64,000 nucleotides of DNA, taken from assembly GCA_949289845.1 (NCBI GenBank), contig CASEPN010000001.1, positions 244,887 through 308,886 on the forward strand, given 5' to 3'. Shown piece after piece: positions 16,748 through 26,502 of the stretch. The stretch comes from an uncultured Bacillota bacterium (GTDB taxonomy: Bacteria > Bacillota_I > Bacilli_A > RFN20 > CAG-826). Below the pieces are notes generated by a model. That model was not told the origin of the DNA, did no database searches, and saw only the letters and a program-made list of their open reading frames with translations. Numbering within the stretch: the stretch's first letter is position 1; each line of letters starts with the position of its first letter. The position numbers were made by a program, and so were the translations under genes.

Positions 16748-17943
16748 GGAAGAGCTTCCGGTACGTTGATCTTTTCGCCGGGATCGGCGGCTTCCATCTC
16801 GCGATGGACGAGATAAGCGGCGGGAAGGCCAAGTGCCTTATGGCAAGCGAGATCGATGCGGATGCCGCCAAGGTGTACGAGGATAATTTTGGGATGGTCC
16901 CCAGCGGCGACATCAAGAGCATCGGAGCCCTCCCGGATGGGACGGAGGTCGTGCTCGGCGGTTTCCCGTGCCAGACCTTCAGCAAGGCGGGGAAGCGCGA
17001 AGGATTTTCCGATGCAAGAGGGACCCTTTTCGCTGAGATCGTGCGCCTTGTGAAACAATTCGAGGGGGGGGTCTTATCCCGTAAGCCGAAGCTCCTTCTC
17101 CTTGAGAACGTCGGGAACTTGCTTTCCCATGACGGCGGGAACACCTGGTCGGTCATTCGCAAGGAACTTCGGGGCGCCGGCTACACGCTGAACGAAGAGC
17201 CCTTCCTTCTCTCGCCGCTTCAGTTCGGGATCCCGCAGTCGCGGACGAGGGCGTACATCCCCTGCGTGCGGAAGGACATCTACGAAGGCTTCCTGGACCT
17301 GCGCTTCCCGTTCAAGAAGAAGCTTGAGCCTTTGGAAGGAATCCTGGAGAACGAGCCCGAGGAACCGGTTCTTCTTACGGAAAAGCAAGAAACGGTCCTC
17401 GGGATTTGGGACCGGTTCATGGGCATCGTAGGGCATCGCCCCATCGGCTTCCCCATCTGGAGCGACTACTTCGACGGTCTCTCCGTGGAAAGGAGCAACT
17501 TTCCGGATTGGAAGAAGGAATTCATCCGAAAGAACATCGCCCTATACCAGGCCCACGAGCCCAAGCTTTCCGATTGGCTGAGGAACTCCGGCATTCGCTC
17601 GTTTCCTCCGACATGGAGGAAGTTCGAATGGCAGGCGGGGGACGCCATGCAAAGCGTTTTCGAAGGAATCATCCAGTTCCGCACATCGGGAATCCGGGTC
17701 AAGAGGCCGAACTTCTTCCCAGCGCTCGTCGCGATGGTGCACTTGCCCTATTACGGGCCGCTCCGCCGCGCCCTGACCGTGCGCGAGTGCGCCCGCCTTC
17801 AGTCGTTCCCGGACGACTATCGCTTTGATGAATCGCCCCAGAAGGCGTACCGCCAGCTGGGGAATGCCGTCAACGTTCGCGTCGTCCGGACCGTTTTCGA
17901 ATCTCTTCTGTCATTCCTCAAGGAAAGGGGGTGCTCCTTATGA
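16744..17943 (+). CDS. C5 cytosine DNA methyltransferase (Dcm family)
   Basis: 399 residues, intact. Motif I YVDLFAGIGGFHLAM, motif IV GGFPCQTFS with catalytic Cys76, motif VI LLENVGNL, motif VIII IPQSRTRAYI, motif IX LTVRECARLQSFP and motif X QLGNAVNVRVV are all present, with a target-recognition segment between VIII and IX (about 200-335). Methylates the C5 of cytosine within a short target using S-adenosylmethionine. The start is the ATG overlapping the previous stop. Placed inside the operon between the small protein and the GHKL ATPase, it presumably marks self DNA for the associated defence machinery. The longer open frame upstream is only a shadow of the preceding gene. Confidence 0.92.
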   Translation: MRKSFRYVDLFAGIGGFHLAMDEISGGKAKCLMASEIDADAAKVYEDNFGMVPSGDIKSIGALPDGTEVVLGGFPCQTFSKAGKREGFSDARGTLFAEIVRLVKQFEGGVLSRKPKLLLLENVGNLLSHDGGNTWSVIRKELRGAGYTLNEEPFLLSPLQFGIPQSRTRAYIPCVRKDIYEGFLDLRFPFKKKLEPLEGILENEPEEPVLLTEKQETVLGIWDRFMGIVGHRPIGFPIWSDYFDGLSVERSNFPDWKKEFIRKNIALYQAHEPKLSDWLRNSGIRSFPPTWRKFEWQAGDAMQSVFEGIIQFRTSGIRVKRPNFFPALVAMVHLPYYGPLRRALTVRECARLQSFPDDYRFDESPQKAYRQLGNAVNVRVVRTVFESLLSFLKERGCSL

Positions 17944-19436
17944 GCAACAACTACGAAATCAGGATGGAACATGACCTCTCGACCATGGCGAACTTCTCAC
18001 GCCAGAAGTCCGAGGCGTACTCCCTGCTTGCTGAGTTTATCGATAACTCATTCCAAAGCTATATCGATCATCAGGAGGAACTCGGCGCTTCCGGCATGGG
18101 GCCTTGCGTCGTTGACATCAGCGTCTCAGATGGTTCCTTGAGCATCATGGACAACGCATATGGCATGGACAGGGAAGGGATCAAGAGGGCGATTTCCTTC
18201 AAGCCATACGACCCGAATCGCGATGCCAGGAACCTTGGCAAGTACGGCCTGGGGATGAAGCGGTCGATCCTGTGCTTCGGGCCAGTCGCCACAGCGCGAT
18301 TCGAAACGAAGCTCTATCGTTCCCCGTACATTTGTACCTTCCTGATTTCCAACGAAAAGATCAGGGCGAACGAAGAGATTGTCGTCGTAAGCGAGCAGCC
18401 GACGAACGATGTCGAGTCCCATTACACAAGAATCGTGATCGCTAATTGCGAGAAGTCCCTTCTCAAATCCGTCGTTGACTCGAAGGTCAGAACTATGCTC
18501 TCCAGACTTTATAGCCGTTTCCTGGAAAAGGAAGAACATTTCAGAATTCGCCTTCAAGGAGAGTTCATCAAACCTTTCAATCCTCCGCTCATCGATGTGA
18601 ACGGGGTTCCCCGGCGCATTTCGATCAGCGAAGAGGATTCGCGCTTCATGTACGAGGGGAAGGAGTACACGTTCTCCGGCTGGATTGGCGCTGTCCCGGA
18701 CATGAAAAGGGAGGAAATTGTCGGAATTGACATTCTGGCGCCCTCTGGGAGGGTGATCGAGTCGGGGCACAGGACGAGGTTGCTCCTGGGGGCAAAAAGC
18801 ATGCCTCCGTACCGGATGATCACCGGGCAGCTGATGACAGGAAAGGGGGACTGGACCCCTGGAATGGACAAGGTCGGCTTTGCCCTTGGTGAGGAATTCT
18901 GGAAGCTTTTCGATAGGACCTTGGCCGGCATCCCCCAATTCGAATCGTTCAAGATATGGGTCAACGGTTATCGGGTCAGAAGAAACAAGCCTCAAGAACC
19001 GTCGAAGCCAATTTCGGATGCCTCTTCCTCGCGCCCCTCGGTCGAACAAGAAGAGCCGCGCCCGGTTCTCCCTGTCGAAAAATTCCCAATGGACGAGGAG
19101 AAGGAATGTGTTTTCGAAACCCCGGCTCCGACCGATTGGACGGAGGAGATCGTTTTGGACGGGAGAAAGTATCGCCTGGAGTCTTGCCCGGAAACAGGCG
19201 CACAGAACGACTTCCTTTCCCTGGACACCTCGGATCCTTCGGCAACGACAATCCGCTTGAACGCTTCTGCATTAAATGCGGGTGGCACGCCATCAAGCGG
19301 TGCTCCCGACAGTATCCTGAGAAAACTGGCCTTTGCGATCGCGCTGGCAAGGAACCGCGCCACGAAGCTTGCGGGAGCAACTCCTGATGACCTAATCAGG
19401 GAACTGAACACCGTCCTTAGAAAGGGAATCCTATGA
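17940..19436 (+). CDS. GHKL (Hsp90/MutL/MORC-like) ATPase
   Basis: 498 residues from ATG 17940, which overlaps the Dcm stop. GHKL Bergerat-fold motifs: N-box LLAEFIDNSF (Glu32, Asp35, Asn36), G1 DNAYGMD (71-77) and G2 GKYGLGMKRS (100-109). Residues 110-350 would be the second, transducer-like domain; the C-terminal third (after about 350) is low-complexity then a short globular tail. In bacteria these ATPases, relatives of MutL and eukaryotic MORC, occur in operons with Dcm, Z1 and AIPR genes, where ATP-driven dimer closure on DNA is presumed (family inference). No MutL endonuclease motif (DQHA) is visible. Confidence 0.85.
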   Translation: MSNNYEIRMEHDLSTMANFSRQKSEAYSLLAEFIDNSFQSYIDHQEELGASGMGPCVVDISVSDGSLSIMDNAYGMDREGIKRAISFKPYDPNRDARNLGKYGLGMKRSILCFGPVATARFETKLYRSPYICTFLISNEKIRANEEIVVVSEQPTNDVESHYTRIVIANCEKSLLKSVVDSKVRTMLSRLYSRFLEKEEHFRIRLQGEFIKPFNPPLIDVNGVPRRISISEEDSRFMYEGKEYTFSGWIGAVPDMKREEIVGIDILAPSGRVIESGHRTRLLLGAKSMPPYRMITGQLMTGKGDWTPGMDKVGFALGEEFWKLFDRTLAGIPQFESFKIWVNGYRVRRNKPQEPSKPISDASSSRPSVEQEEPRPVLPVEKFPMDEEKECVFETPAPTDWTEEIVLDGRKYRLESCPETGAQNDFLSLDTSDPSATTIRLNASALNAGGTPSSGAPDSILRKLAFAIALARNRATKLAGATPDDLIRELNTVLRKGIL

Positions 19437-21655
19437 GCGACCTCAGGATACGCGATATCACCCCGGAATCGGGCGTTGATTCGGGGGGAGTCAAATCCGG
19501 CCCTAACGTAGAGCTCTTCCGACAATATCTCCTGGAGGAGCACGATGGGAGTGACGTTGTTGCCGACCACATCCTGATGCAATCGAGCATGGCGGCAGGG
19601 ATGTTCGCTCCTCCAGCAAAGGAAGGGGAGCGATCTGTCAGGAAAATCCTTGCAGTCGGCAAGGTGCAATCGGGGAAGACGTCGTTCTTCCTTGGCGTCG
19701 CGGCATATGCCTTCGATAACGGAATCCCCGTCTGCTACATCCTCGGTGGGTCGAAGAGGGAACTTCTCAAGCAGAACTACCGGCGTCTGAGAAGAGTGTT
19801 CCGCAACAATGACAAGGTCAGGTTCTATAACATTGACGAGTACGCGAGGGGTAATGGCTGGAACTGCCAGGACGTCGAGGGAGACCTTCGCTTCGGAAGG
19901 TTCGTGTTCATCATTGGGCTGAAGCAAGGATCAAAGAGGCGAAATATTGGCGCTTTCGGCCGGCTTGCCCGCGCAGGGTTAGCGAATGTCCCGAGCCTTT
20001 TCATCGATGACGAAGGGGACGAGATGAGCCCCGGTAATCGAAGTTCAAAGGCGCCCAATGCCATTCCTAAGCGCATTGAAGAACTTATCGGCTCCCTTCA
20101 GACGGTCACATATCTATCCGTGACGGCAACGCCCCAGGCGAACCTCCTTATGTCGACATTGGAGGACCTTTCCCCAGACACCGGCGTGATCGTTGATCCG
20201 GGAGAAGGCTACATTGGCCTTGCCGATTATCTTGAATCCGACTACCACCTTGTCAGAATCATCGACGGGGATGACATGAACGACGGCGGAATCCCGCGGT
20301 CCCTGGAATCCGCTTTCATTGACTACATCGGCGGAATCGCCATCAAGAGGCTTCGTGGGGAACGGGATAAGCCCTTCTCGATGATGATTCATACTTCGCT
20401 TTCCGTCGATGCGCACGAGGAAGACGTGAGGCGGATCGAGACTTTGATTGACAGAGTCCGTGACTCGCTGAGTTCGGAAGGTGACGCCTGCCGTGCCATG
20501 GAAGCCCGATTCGAGGAGTACTACTCGAAATATATTGCGGAGTATGGGATCTCTCTTCCTGGCTTGGATGAGTTCCTGCTCGAAGTTCGAGAAGCCTTGT
20601 CGAACAGGAAGCTTCGGGTCCTTCTTGTTAACTGCCGGCATCTCCAGGACCAGGAGCCTGACGAAGACCAGGACTGGCCTCACACGGTCTATGTGGGCGG
20701 GAACATGCTGGGTCGCGGCCTTACCATCCCGAACCTCATCGTCACCTACTTCATGCGCGACTCGAAGGTTCCCCAGGTCGATACCGTTTATCAGCGGGCT
20801 CGCTGGCTCGGGTACAAGTTCGGCTACTTCGACGTCTGCAAGGTCTATATGACCGCTAAGCTCGCGGGCCAGTTCCAAGCGATCGAGGAACACGAGAGCA
20901 GCCTTCTCGTCTCCTTGCGGAATTACCTGGACCTTACCCCTAACCTGAAAAAGTTTCCGCGCGTGTTCGATCTCGACCAGGAGCATACTTCCCTCATCCT
21001 TACGCGCCCCTCCGTTGCCAAGACCGTGCGGATTACAGGAGACGTTCCCGCCAAGACGCGTCTCCAGAACACTTCCACGGACTGGACTTCGCAGGAAGTC
21101 CTGGAAAACAGCGCGCTCTTCTGGGAATTCAAGAAGAATCACGACGGAGAAGCCACCATCCGGAACTTTGCCTTGGACGACCGCGGAGATTTCCAAGAGG
21201 CCTGGATGCTTCTTCGCTTCCCCTATACCGGGTTCTACCAGGAATTCATCTCTCGCTATCAATTTCCGAAGACCAATTACGGCGAAAGCGCATGCGACCG
21301 GCATTATTTCAAAGCAATCATGAACGAGGTCAGGGACGGGAACCGGCCGGACGAACTCAACGTGATCGTCTACCGCTACAAATATGGCGAGCAACGTCAG
21401 GATGCGAACGACTTCGTCCATGCAGTAAGGAACCTGAACCAAGGCTCTAACGCAGGCACCAAGTTCCCTGGCGACATCCATGTGCCGGAATTCCAGGACT
21501 TCACCGCAGTCGGTATCCACCTCGTCTATCAATCCGACGAGGAGAAGAAGGACAGAAGCAAGTGGAAGATCATGCTTACTTTCAGCAATCCGCATACGAA
21601 GGAAATGATCCGCAGCAGTCTTGCGGTAACGGGAGACAACGAATATGGCGAATGA
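19433..21655 (+). CDS. Z1 domain superfamily ATPase/helicase-like protein
   Basis: 740 residues. Walker A VGKVQSGKTS (Lys82), an acidic motif LFIDDEGDE (about 188-196, DEAD-like), SVTATPQANLL (motif III-like) and the diagnostic Z1 block YVGGNMLGRGLTIPNLIVTY followed by DTVYQRARWLGYK (helicase motif V/VI equivalents, about 420-460). Z1 proteins are SF2-helicase-related ATPases found almost only in defence operons with MutL/GHKL and AIPR partners. ATP-driven DNA remodelling or translocation is likely but unproven. ATG 19433 overlaps the upstream stop, and the stop overlaps the next gene. Confidence 0.9.
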   Translation: MSDLRIRDITPESGVDSGGVKSGPNVELFRQYLLEEHDGSDVVADHILMQSSMAAGMFAPPAKEGERSVRKILAVGKVQSGKTSFFLGVAAYAFDNGIPVCYILGGSKRELLKQNYRRLRRVFRNNDKVRFYNIDEYARGNGWNCQDVEGDLRFGRFVFIIGLKQGSKRRNIGAFGRLARAGLANVPSLFIDDEGDEMSPGNRSSKAPNAIPKRIEELIGSLQTVTYLSVTATPQANLLMSTLEDLSPDTGVIVDPGEGYIGLADYLESDYHLVRIIDGDDMNDGGIPRSLESAFIDYIGGIAIKRLRGERDKPFSMMIHTSLSVDAHEEDVRRIETLIDRVRDSLSSEGDACRAMEARFEEYYSKYIAEYGISLPGLDEFLLEVREALSNRKLRVLLVNCRHLQDQEPDEDQDWPHTVYVGGNMLGRGLTIPNLIVTYFMRDSKVPQVDTVYQRARWLGYKFGYFDVCKVYMTAKLAGQFQAIEEHESSLLVSLRNYLDLTPNLKKFPRVFDLDQEHTSLILTRPSVAKTVRITGDVPAKTRLQNTSTDWTSQEVLENSALFWEFKKNHDGEATIRNFALDDRGDFQEAWMLLRFPYTGFYQEFISRYQFPKTNYGESACDRHYFKAIMNEVRDGNRPDELNVIVYRYKYGEQRQDANDFVHAVRNLNQGSNAGTKFPGDIHVPEFQDFTAVGIHLVYQSDEEKKDRSKWKIMLTFSNPHTKEMIRSSLAVTGDNEYGE

Positions 21656-22595
21656 AGGGAAGGAATATTTCTCCAAGAAGACGATCGAGGGCTTCTCGAA
21701 GGCGAACGTGGCGACCGTCCGCGATTCCGAGGGGCGCCCTGTCCTTTTCGTCCGGAGCGACGGGATTCGCAAGAGGCCAGGGAAGCAGAGCTGGCGGTCG
21801 ATAGTCGCGGACTTCAACCGCGAGTTCCGGATTGGAGACGAGCCGTCCTTTTACGGACACATCGTCCGTCCCATTCACGATGACGAAGAATCCGGCGCCT
21901 CCTTCGAAATCATCGCCAACTACCTCTTCCGCAAGATCCCCGACCCAATCTCCGGCCAGGACCTTTACCTAATCCTCGGGGCGCTCGACCGTTTCTTTTC
22001 GGATCTTCCCGGTATCCGCATCGACCTTTATCGGATCGGAATGCTCGGGGAACTGCTTGTTCTGCTCTACTTGAGGAAGGCGGGATGGACGAACGTTCTC
22101 GATTCCTATCATACGAAGGCGACCAACCGGCATGATTTCGAGGTTTCCCCGCGACTTCGCCTCGAAGTGAAGGCGACCGTCGAAGGGGCCACGCGCATTC
22201 ATTCCTTCTCCCATTCCCAGCTTGTCCGGAAGGACTGCCTTGTGATCGTCGCTTCATGCCTCCTCGAGGAAAGCGACAAAGGGCCGACGCTCAAGGATCT
22301 CTTTGACGAGGCCCTGGCGGATTCCTCTAGCCTTAACGCGGAGGCCTTCCTTGCGCTCGAGGCCGCAAGGTACAAGTGCGCCCTCACGCCGGATGACCCA
22401 GGGCCTGGGATAGCCAGGGAGAGGGCAGAGTCCCTTATCCGCTTCTTCGATTCCAGGGATCTCCCTCATCTAGAAATCCCCGATGACATTCGAGGAGTCT
22501 CCGACATCCACTACCGGGTCGATTGCAACCAAGGCACCCCTATCTCAGTTGAAGAAGTTTTGGGAAAGGTCCGCTCTGAAATAGGGCATCTTTAG
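21645..22595 (+). CDS. DUF4420 / PD-(D/E)XK motif protein
   Basis: 316 residues. Residues 120-180 carry GMLGELLVLLYL, a conserved helix, then HDFEVSPRLRLEVKAT, giving the D-x(n)-EVK catalytic pattern of the PD-(D/E)XK nuclease fold (Asp at about 164, EVK at about 174-177). It is followed by HSFSHSQL as in DUF4420 proteins. DUF4420 is the nuclease-like component of Mza-type systems. Last gene of the operon, overlapping the Z1 gene by 11 nt. It probably supplies DNA cleavage when the Z1/GHKL complex senses unmodified or invading DNA (inference). Confidence 0.85.
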   Translation: MANEGKEYFSKKTIEGFSKANVATVRDSEGRPVLFVRSDGIRKRPGKQSWRSIVADFNREFRIGDEPSFYGHIVRPIHDDEESGASFEIIANYLFRKIPDPISGQDLYLILGALDRFFSDLPGIRIDLYRIGMLGELLVLLYLRKAGWTNVLDSYHTKATNRHDFEVSPRLRLEVKATVEGATRIHSFSHSQLVRKDCLVIVASCLLEESDKGPTLKDLFDEALADSSSLNAEAFLALEAARYKCALTPDDPGPGIARERAESLIRFFDSRDLPHLEIPDDIRGVSDIHYRVDCNQGTPISVEEVLGKVRSEIGHL

Positions 22596-22736
22596 AGGCG
22601 ATCTCCTGCATTTCCCGCGCAATACTTTGGGATTTCTATCGTTTTCCCTCCTCTTTGGGCAGGCAGCAGGGGGGTTGTTCTGAATGCCCGGTACTCGGCT
22701 GGGCTGAGAATTTCCCCCTCGTTTCTAGCTAGTTCC

Positions 22737-22742
22737 TATAAT
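22737..22742 (+). promoter_or_regulatory. TATAAT -10 upstream of 22790
   Basis: TATAAT about 48 nt before the ATG; AAAGGAGG (22779-22786) supplies the ribosome site. No good -35. The rest of 22596-22789 shows nothing recognisable. Confidence 0.45.
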
Positions 22743-22789
22743 TCCTAGTCCCTTCCGTTTATCCTTTATCTATCCAAAGGAGGATTCCC

Positions 22790-23263
22790 ATGGAAGAGAG
22801 AGTCCGGAAGTACGTCCGCCTGGGAGGGGACATCGCCCTCGTCCTCGGCCTTGCCCTTCTTCTTATAGCCTTCCTTTTCTCCGCCTCGATGGACCAGATC
22901 ACGACCTTCAACGCCTACGTGAATACCCTTTCCGGGTTAGGGGTATGCCTCCCCCTTCTCCTCCTCGTCCTCGGGACGGCCTTTCGTTTCCTGAGGAAGG
23001 AGGGGATCCTCCATGTCCTTTCCTGGTGCTTCCTCCTTTCCGGGGACCTCATCGCCCTCGGGGCGTCCCTATCCGCCTTCGCCGACCAGCATTCGAACTC
23101 TTCCATCGTCGCCTTCGTCGGGGGAATCCTCCTTCTGCTGGGCATCCTCGCCCTCCCCGCCTATCAGGCCGCGGAGCGCTACGTCCCCCTCCTCGTCTCC
23201 GGGGCGCGCGGGGAGCGTTCCTCCGCCCCTAGGGACCAGGACGGGGAAGAAGAGGACTACTGA
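22790..23263 (+). CDS. four-helix membrane protein, function unknown
   Basis: 157 residues with four hydrophobic segments (about 13-32, 43-62, 72-95, 103-122), short loops, and a charged C-terminal tail ending in DGEEEDY. A strong AAAGGAGG ribosome site precedes the ATG. It forms a two-gene operon with the small protein that begins 3 nt after its stop. No transporter or enzyme signature is visible. Confidence 0.7.
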   Translation: MEERVRKYVRLGGDIALVLGLALLLIAFLFSASMDQITTFNAYVNTLSGLGVCLPLLLLVLGTAFRFLRKEGILHVLSWCFLLSGDLIALGASLSAFADQHSNSSIVAFVGGILLLLGILALPAYQAAERYVPLLVSGARGERSSAPRDQDGEEEDY

Positions 23264-23265
23264 AG

Positions 23266-23526
23266 ATGGCCTACATCCTGAAGGACTCCACCCTCGAGGC
23301 CATCCGCCTCCTCTACAAGGACCAGGAGGAGAAGCCCGCCCTCCGCTCGAAGAAGGACGCCGAGAACCTCGTCTACGCGATCGCCTTCTTCCTCATGGTG
23401 GCATCCTCCAAGAAGAACCCTACCCCGGAGCAAGAAAGGACCCTCGCCCTCCTGAAGGGGGCCGCCGAGGAGCTCAAGGAGCACTCCTCCGAGATCGACT
23501 GGGACGATGCCAATCGGCGCCTCTAG
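23266..23526 (+). CDS. small soluble protein, function unknown
   Basis: 86 residues, helical and highly charged (EAIRLLYKDQEEKPALRSKKDAENLVYAIAFFLM), with no recognised domain. It starts 3 nt after the upstream membrane protein stop and is likely co-translated. Its TAG stop lies in the loop of the transcription terminator, so translation ends inside the hairpin. Confidence 0.65.
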   Translation: MAYILKDSTLEAIRLLYKDQEEKPALRSKKDAENLVYAIAFFLMVASSKKNPTPEQERTLALLKGAAEELKEHSSEIDWDDANRRL

Positions 23527-23540
23527 GAAGGCGCCTTTTC
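23516..23540 (+). terminator. intrinsic terminator overlapping a stop codon
   Basis: GGCGCC (23516-23521) and GGCGCC (23530-23535) form a 6-bp stem with the TAG stop (23524-23526) in the loop, followed by TTTTCC. Confidence 0.75.
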
Positions 23541-23558
23541 CGTTCCGAACTATTTTCG

Positions 23559-23587
23559 CTTGAGTTGAGGCGCCTTTCTTGTATATT
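23559..23587 (+). promoter_or_regulatory. promoter of the repeat lipoprotein gene
   Basis: TTGAGT (23560-23565), 16-nt spacer, TATATT (23582-23587); leader of about 20 nt with an AAAGGAG site before ATG 23614. Confidence 0.5.
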
Positions 23588-23613
23588 CGCCCCATCCTTG
23601 AAAAGGAGAAGAC

Positions 23614-26355
23614 ATGGACAAGAAGACGCTTCTCATCCCCCTCGTCCTCCTCGCCCTCGGGCTCAGCTCCTGCGTTCCCGAGAGTTCTTCCTCATCCTCA
23701 TCCGCCGGAAGCGCCGGAGGCTCCTCTTCTTCCTCCTCCCAGGGGGATTCTGGATCCTCCTCCATCCCCGTCCCGGACATCCGGACGGACATCGACCAGG
23801 AGTTCCTCGACCGCCTTTCCTCGTCCTCCCTCTCCTTCTCGGGGACGATGGACGTGGACGGCTCCCTCTCCTCCGTCCAGGGCTTCATCGGGAAGGAAAG
23901 CTACTCCTTCCACGACGAAGACACCCTCACCACGTACGCGGACGTCTCCCTCTGGAAGGACGAGGAAGGGAACGCCATCACCATGATGGTGGACACCACG
24001 AACACCCTCCAGGTCGGAGACTACCTTGACGAGAACTACCAGAAGGTGTCCTTCGACGAGCACTTCCATAACCCCTTCCAAGGCGTATCCCTCGCCGATC
24101 TCACCCACGAGGACGGGCTCTACCTCCTCTCGACTGAGAAGGCGCTATCCGCGGCCGAGCCCCTGAACTTCTACACGGACACCGCCGTCTCCTCCTTCGT
24201 CCTCGAACGGAGGGACGACGTCCTCCTCGTCGAGATCGTCTCCTCCTACCAGGACTCCTACGGGGACATCTACGCGCGGGTCTCCGACTACGAGATCCAT
24301 CTTGAGGGGGACAAGGAAATCCCCGAGCCCGCCCCTTACGAGACGGAGGAGTACCACGGGGCGATCCAGGACGCCATCGACGCCTGGCACCTCGCCCTCT
24401 CCGGCCCCGGGGACGAGACGGGCTTCGTCTACGAGAAGACGATGACGCCCCTCGACGACGACAGCATGGGCATCGCCACGAGCAGGAGCACCATCACCTA
24501 CGACGCGACCATCTGGGACAACGACGGAGGGATCACCTCCGAATACGACCACGGCTACGCGACCTTCGACGACGGGAACATGTATGAGTTCGAGATTGTC
24601 GACGGCGAGGTCGTCGTCGGCGACCAGATCAACTTCTACGACGCCTACATGCCCTGGCCCGGGATGGTCGCCGCCGAGCTTTTCGTCCCCACCGAGGAGG
24701 AGAACGTCTACGCCTACCGGGACGAGGTGAGCCTCCTCGACGCCGTCTGCTCCTTCCTCGAGGACGGGGAGGTCGCGAGCTACCTCTACTACTACGGCGG
24801 GGCCGAGGACCTCACCATCACTCTCGGCGAGGACGGGAACGTCGCGAACTTCTCCTACACCTCGCTCATGATGAACTACTCTGGAAGCTTCTATCACGAG
24901 AGGACCTCCGTCGACATCAAGGACATGGACAAGGCCACGATCCCCTATGAGTTCGTCCTCCCCGAGGTCGAGATCCCCCAGGGGATGCTGGGCGAGTGGT
25001 CCGGGAAGGACCTCTACACCCAGGAGCCCTACGAGATGACCGTCGCGGAGGACTCCATCCTCGTCAACGGGGAGGAGGCGACCCTCTCCGGGCTCACCGA
25101 GGACAAATGGGGCAGCTGGAACGGCACCCTGGCCTTCGGAGGGGAGTCCTATGACTTCACCTACAGCCCGGCGACCAGTTCCTATGAAGCCCAGATCACT
25201 TTCGGGGACGACTACGGGTACGTCTACGTCGTCCTCAATCCTTACGTCCCTCTCGGGATCCCCGAGGAAGTCCTCGGAACCTGGATCGGGGGAGAGTACA
25301 CGGTCGTCGTCTCCGAGGACGGGGTCACCCTCAACGGCGAGAACGTCGAGACCAGCGAGTGGGCCGAGTCCCTCAAGGGCTATAAGGCGACCTTCACCCA
25401 CGAGGGGCTCGAGCTCACCCTCTCCTACAGCATCAAGGACGACACCCTCACCCTCAGCACGGACGACATGTCCGTCTACGTCGAGCTAGCGAGGGAAGGC
25501 GCGGAGACGCCCGCCCTCGACCCCAAGTACGTCGGCACCTGGAAGGGCACCGACGATGCGGGGACGGAGCACACCCTCGTCATTAATGAGGACGGCACCG
25601 CCACCCTCGACGGGAACGCCTTCGACGAGCCCCTCGAGTTCAAGTCCTCCCTCTTCATGACCACCGCGGAAGGGATGATCGACGGGGTCCTCTACACCCT
25701 TAACTACATGGACGCGACGGACGGAGCCTATATCCGCGTCTTCGACGACAACTACCTCATCGACGTCGATCTCTACAAGGAAGAGGTTACCACCCCCACT
25801 ATCGACCCCAAGTACGTCGGGACCTGGGAAGGGACGGACTAATGGAGCGGCATCCACTACACCCTCGTGATCGAGGAGGACGGGACGGCGACTCTTAATG
25901 GGGAAGCCTTCGACGAGCCCCTGAACTTCGTGCCCGGGATGGTGAACGATGAGGCCGAGGCCACCCTCGGGGGAGTGGCCTACACCCTCCAGTACCGCGA
26001 GCTCCTCGGGAACGTCGAGATCTACGTCGTCGACGAGAACTACGACGTCGACGTCGTCCTCACCCTCCAGGAGGATGGGGGAGACGACCCCGTGACCTCC
26101 AATGTCTTCCCTTCCGAGATCCTCGGGGAATGGAAGACCAAGGACGGGAGCCACACCCTCGTGGTCAACGCGGACGGGACTGTGACCTTCGATGGGACGA
26201 CCTCGGACGGGGCCTTCGCCGATACCGGGTACGGGAACGAGTGGTCGGGGACGATCGGGGGCGAGGGCTATTCCCTTAGCTACGTCGACTACCAGGATCC
26301 GGCCTTCCTCATGCTCTACTCGGACGCCGGCGACTACTTCATGCTCTACCGCTAG
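23614..26355 (+). pseudogene. repeat-containing surface lipoprotein interrupted by one TAA
   Basis: The frame encodes a lipoprotein of about 913 codons with lipobox LSSC (Cys20) and a Ser-rich tether. Its C-terminal half holds at least four related lipocalin-like or beta-sandwich repeats, each beginning P-E/K-x-LGTW or PKYVGTWKGTD and containing TLVINEDGTATLDG. An in-frame TAA (25840-25842) falls at GTD-stop-WSGIHYTLV where the previous repeat reads GTDDAGTEHTLV, so the last one and a half repeats are cut off. The N-terminal 742 residues could still be made and exported, but they would lack the distal repeats. Repeated Glu/Asp-rich strands suggest a cell-surface stalk or binding protein. Single-base nonsense or a sequence error are both possible. 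Confidence 0.7.
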
Positions 26356-26373
26356 GGAGACTAACGCTTCTCC

Positions 26374-26400
26374 AAGGAGGCCCCCGGGGCCTTCTTTTCG
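26374..26400 (+). terminator. terminator of the repeat lipoprotein gene
   Basis: AAGGaGGCCCC / GGGGCCTT hairpin with a short loop, followed by CTTTTCG. Confidence 0.6.
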
Positions 26401-26502
26401 TCCTGGAGAGGGAGGTTCTGCAAAGGAATTCTCCCTTCCTTCTTCCAAGGAAGGAGAGGGAAGTCATACAATCATGGATAGAAAAAGAATGGAGGAGCAT
26501 CC

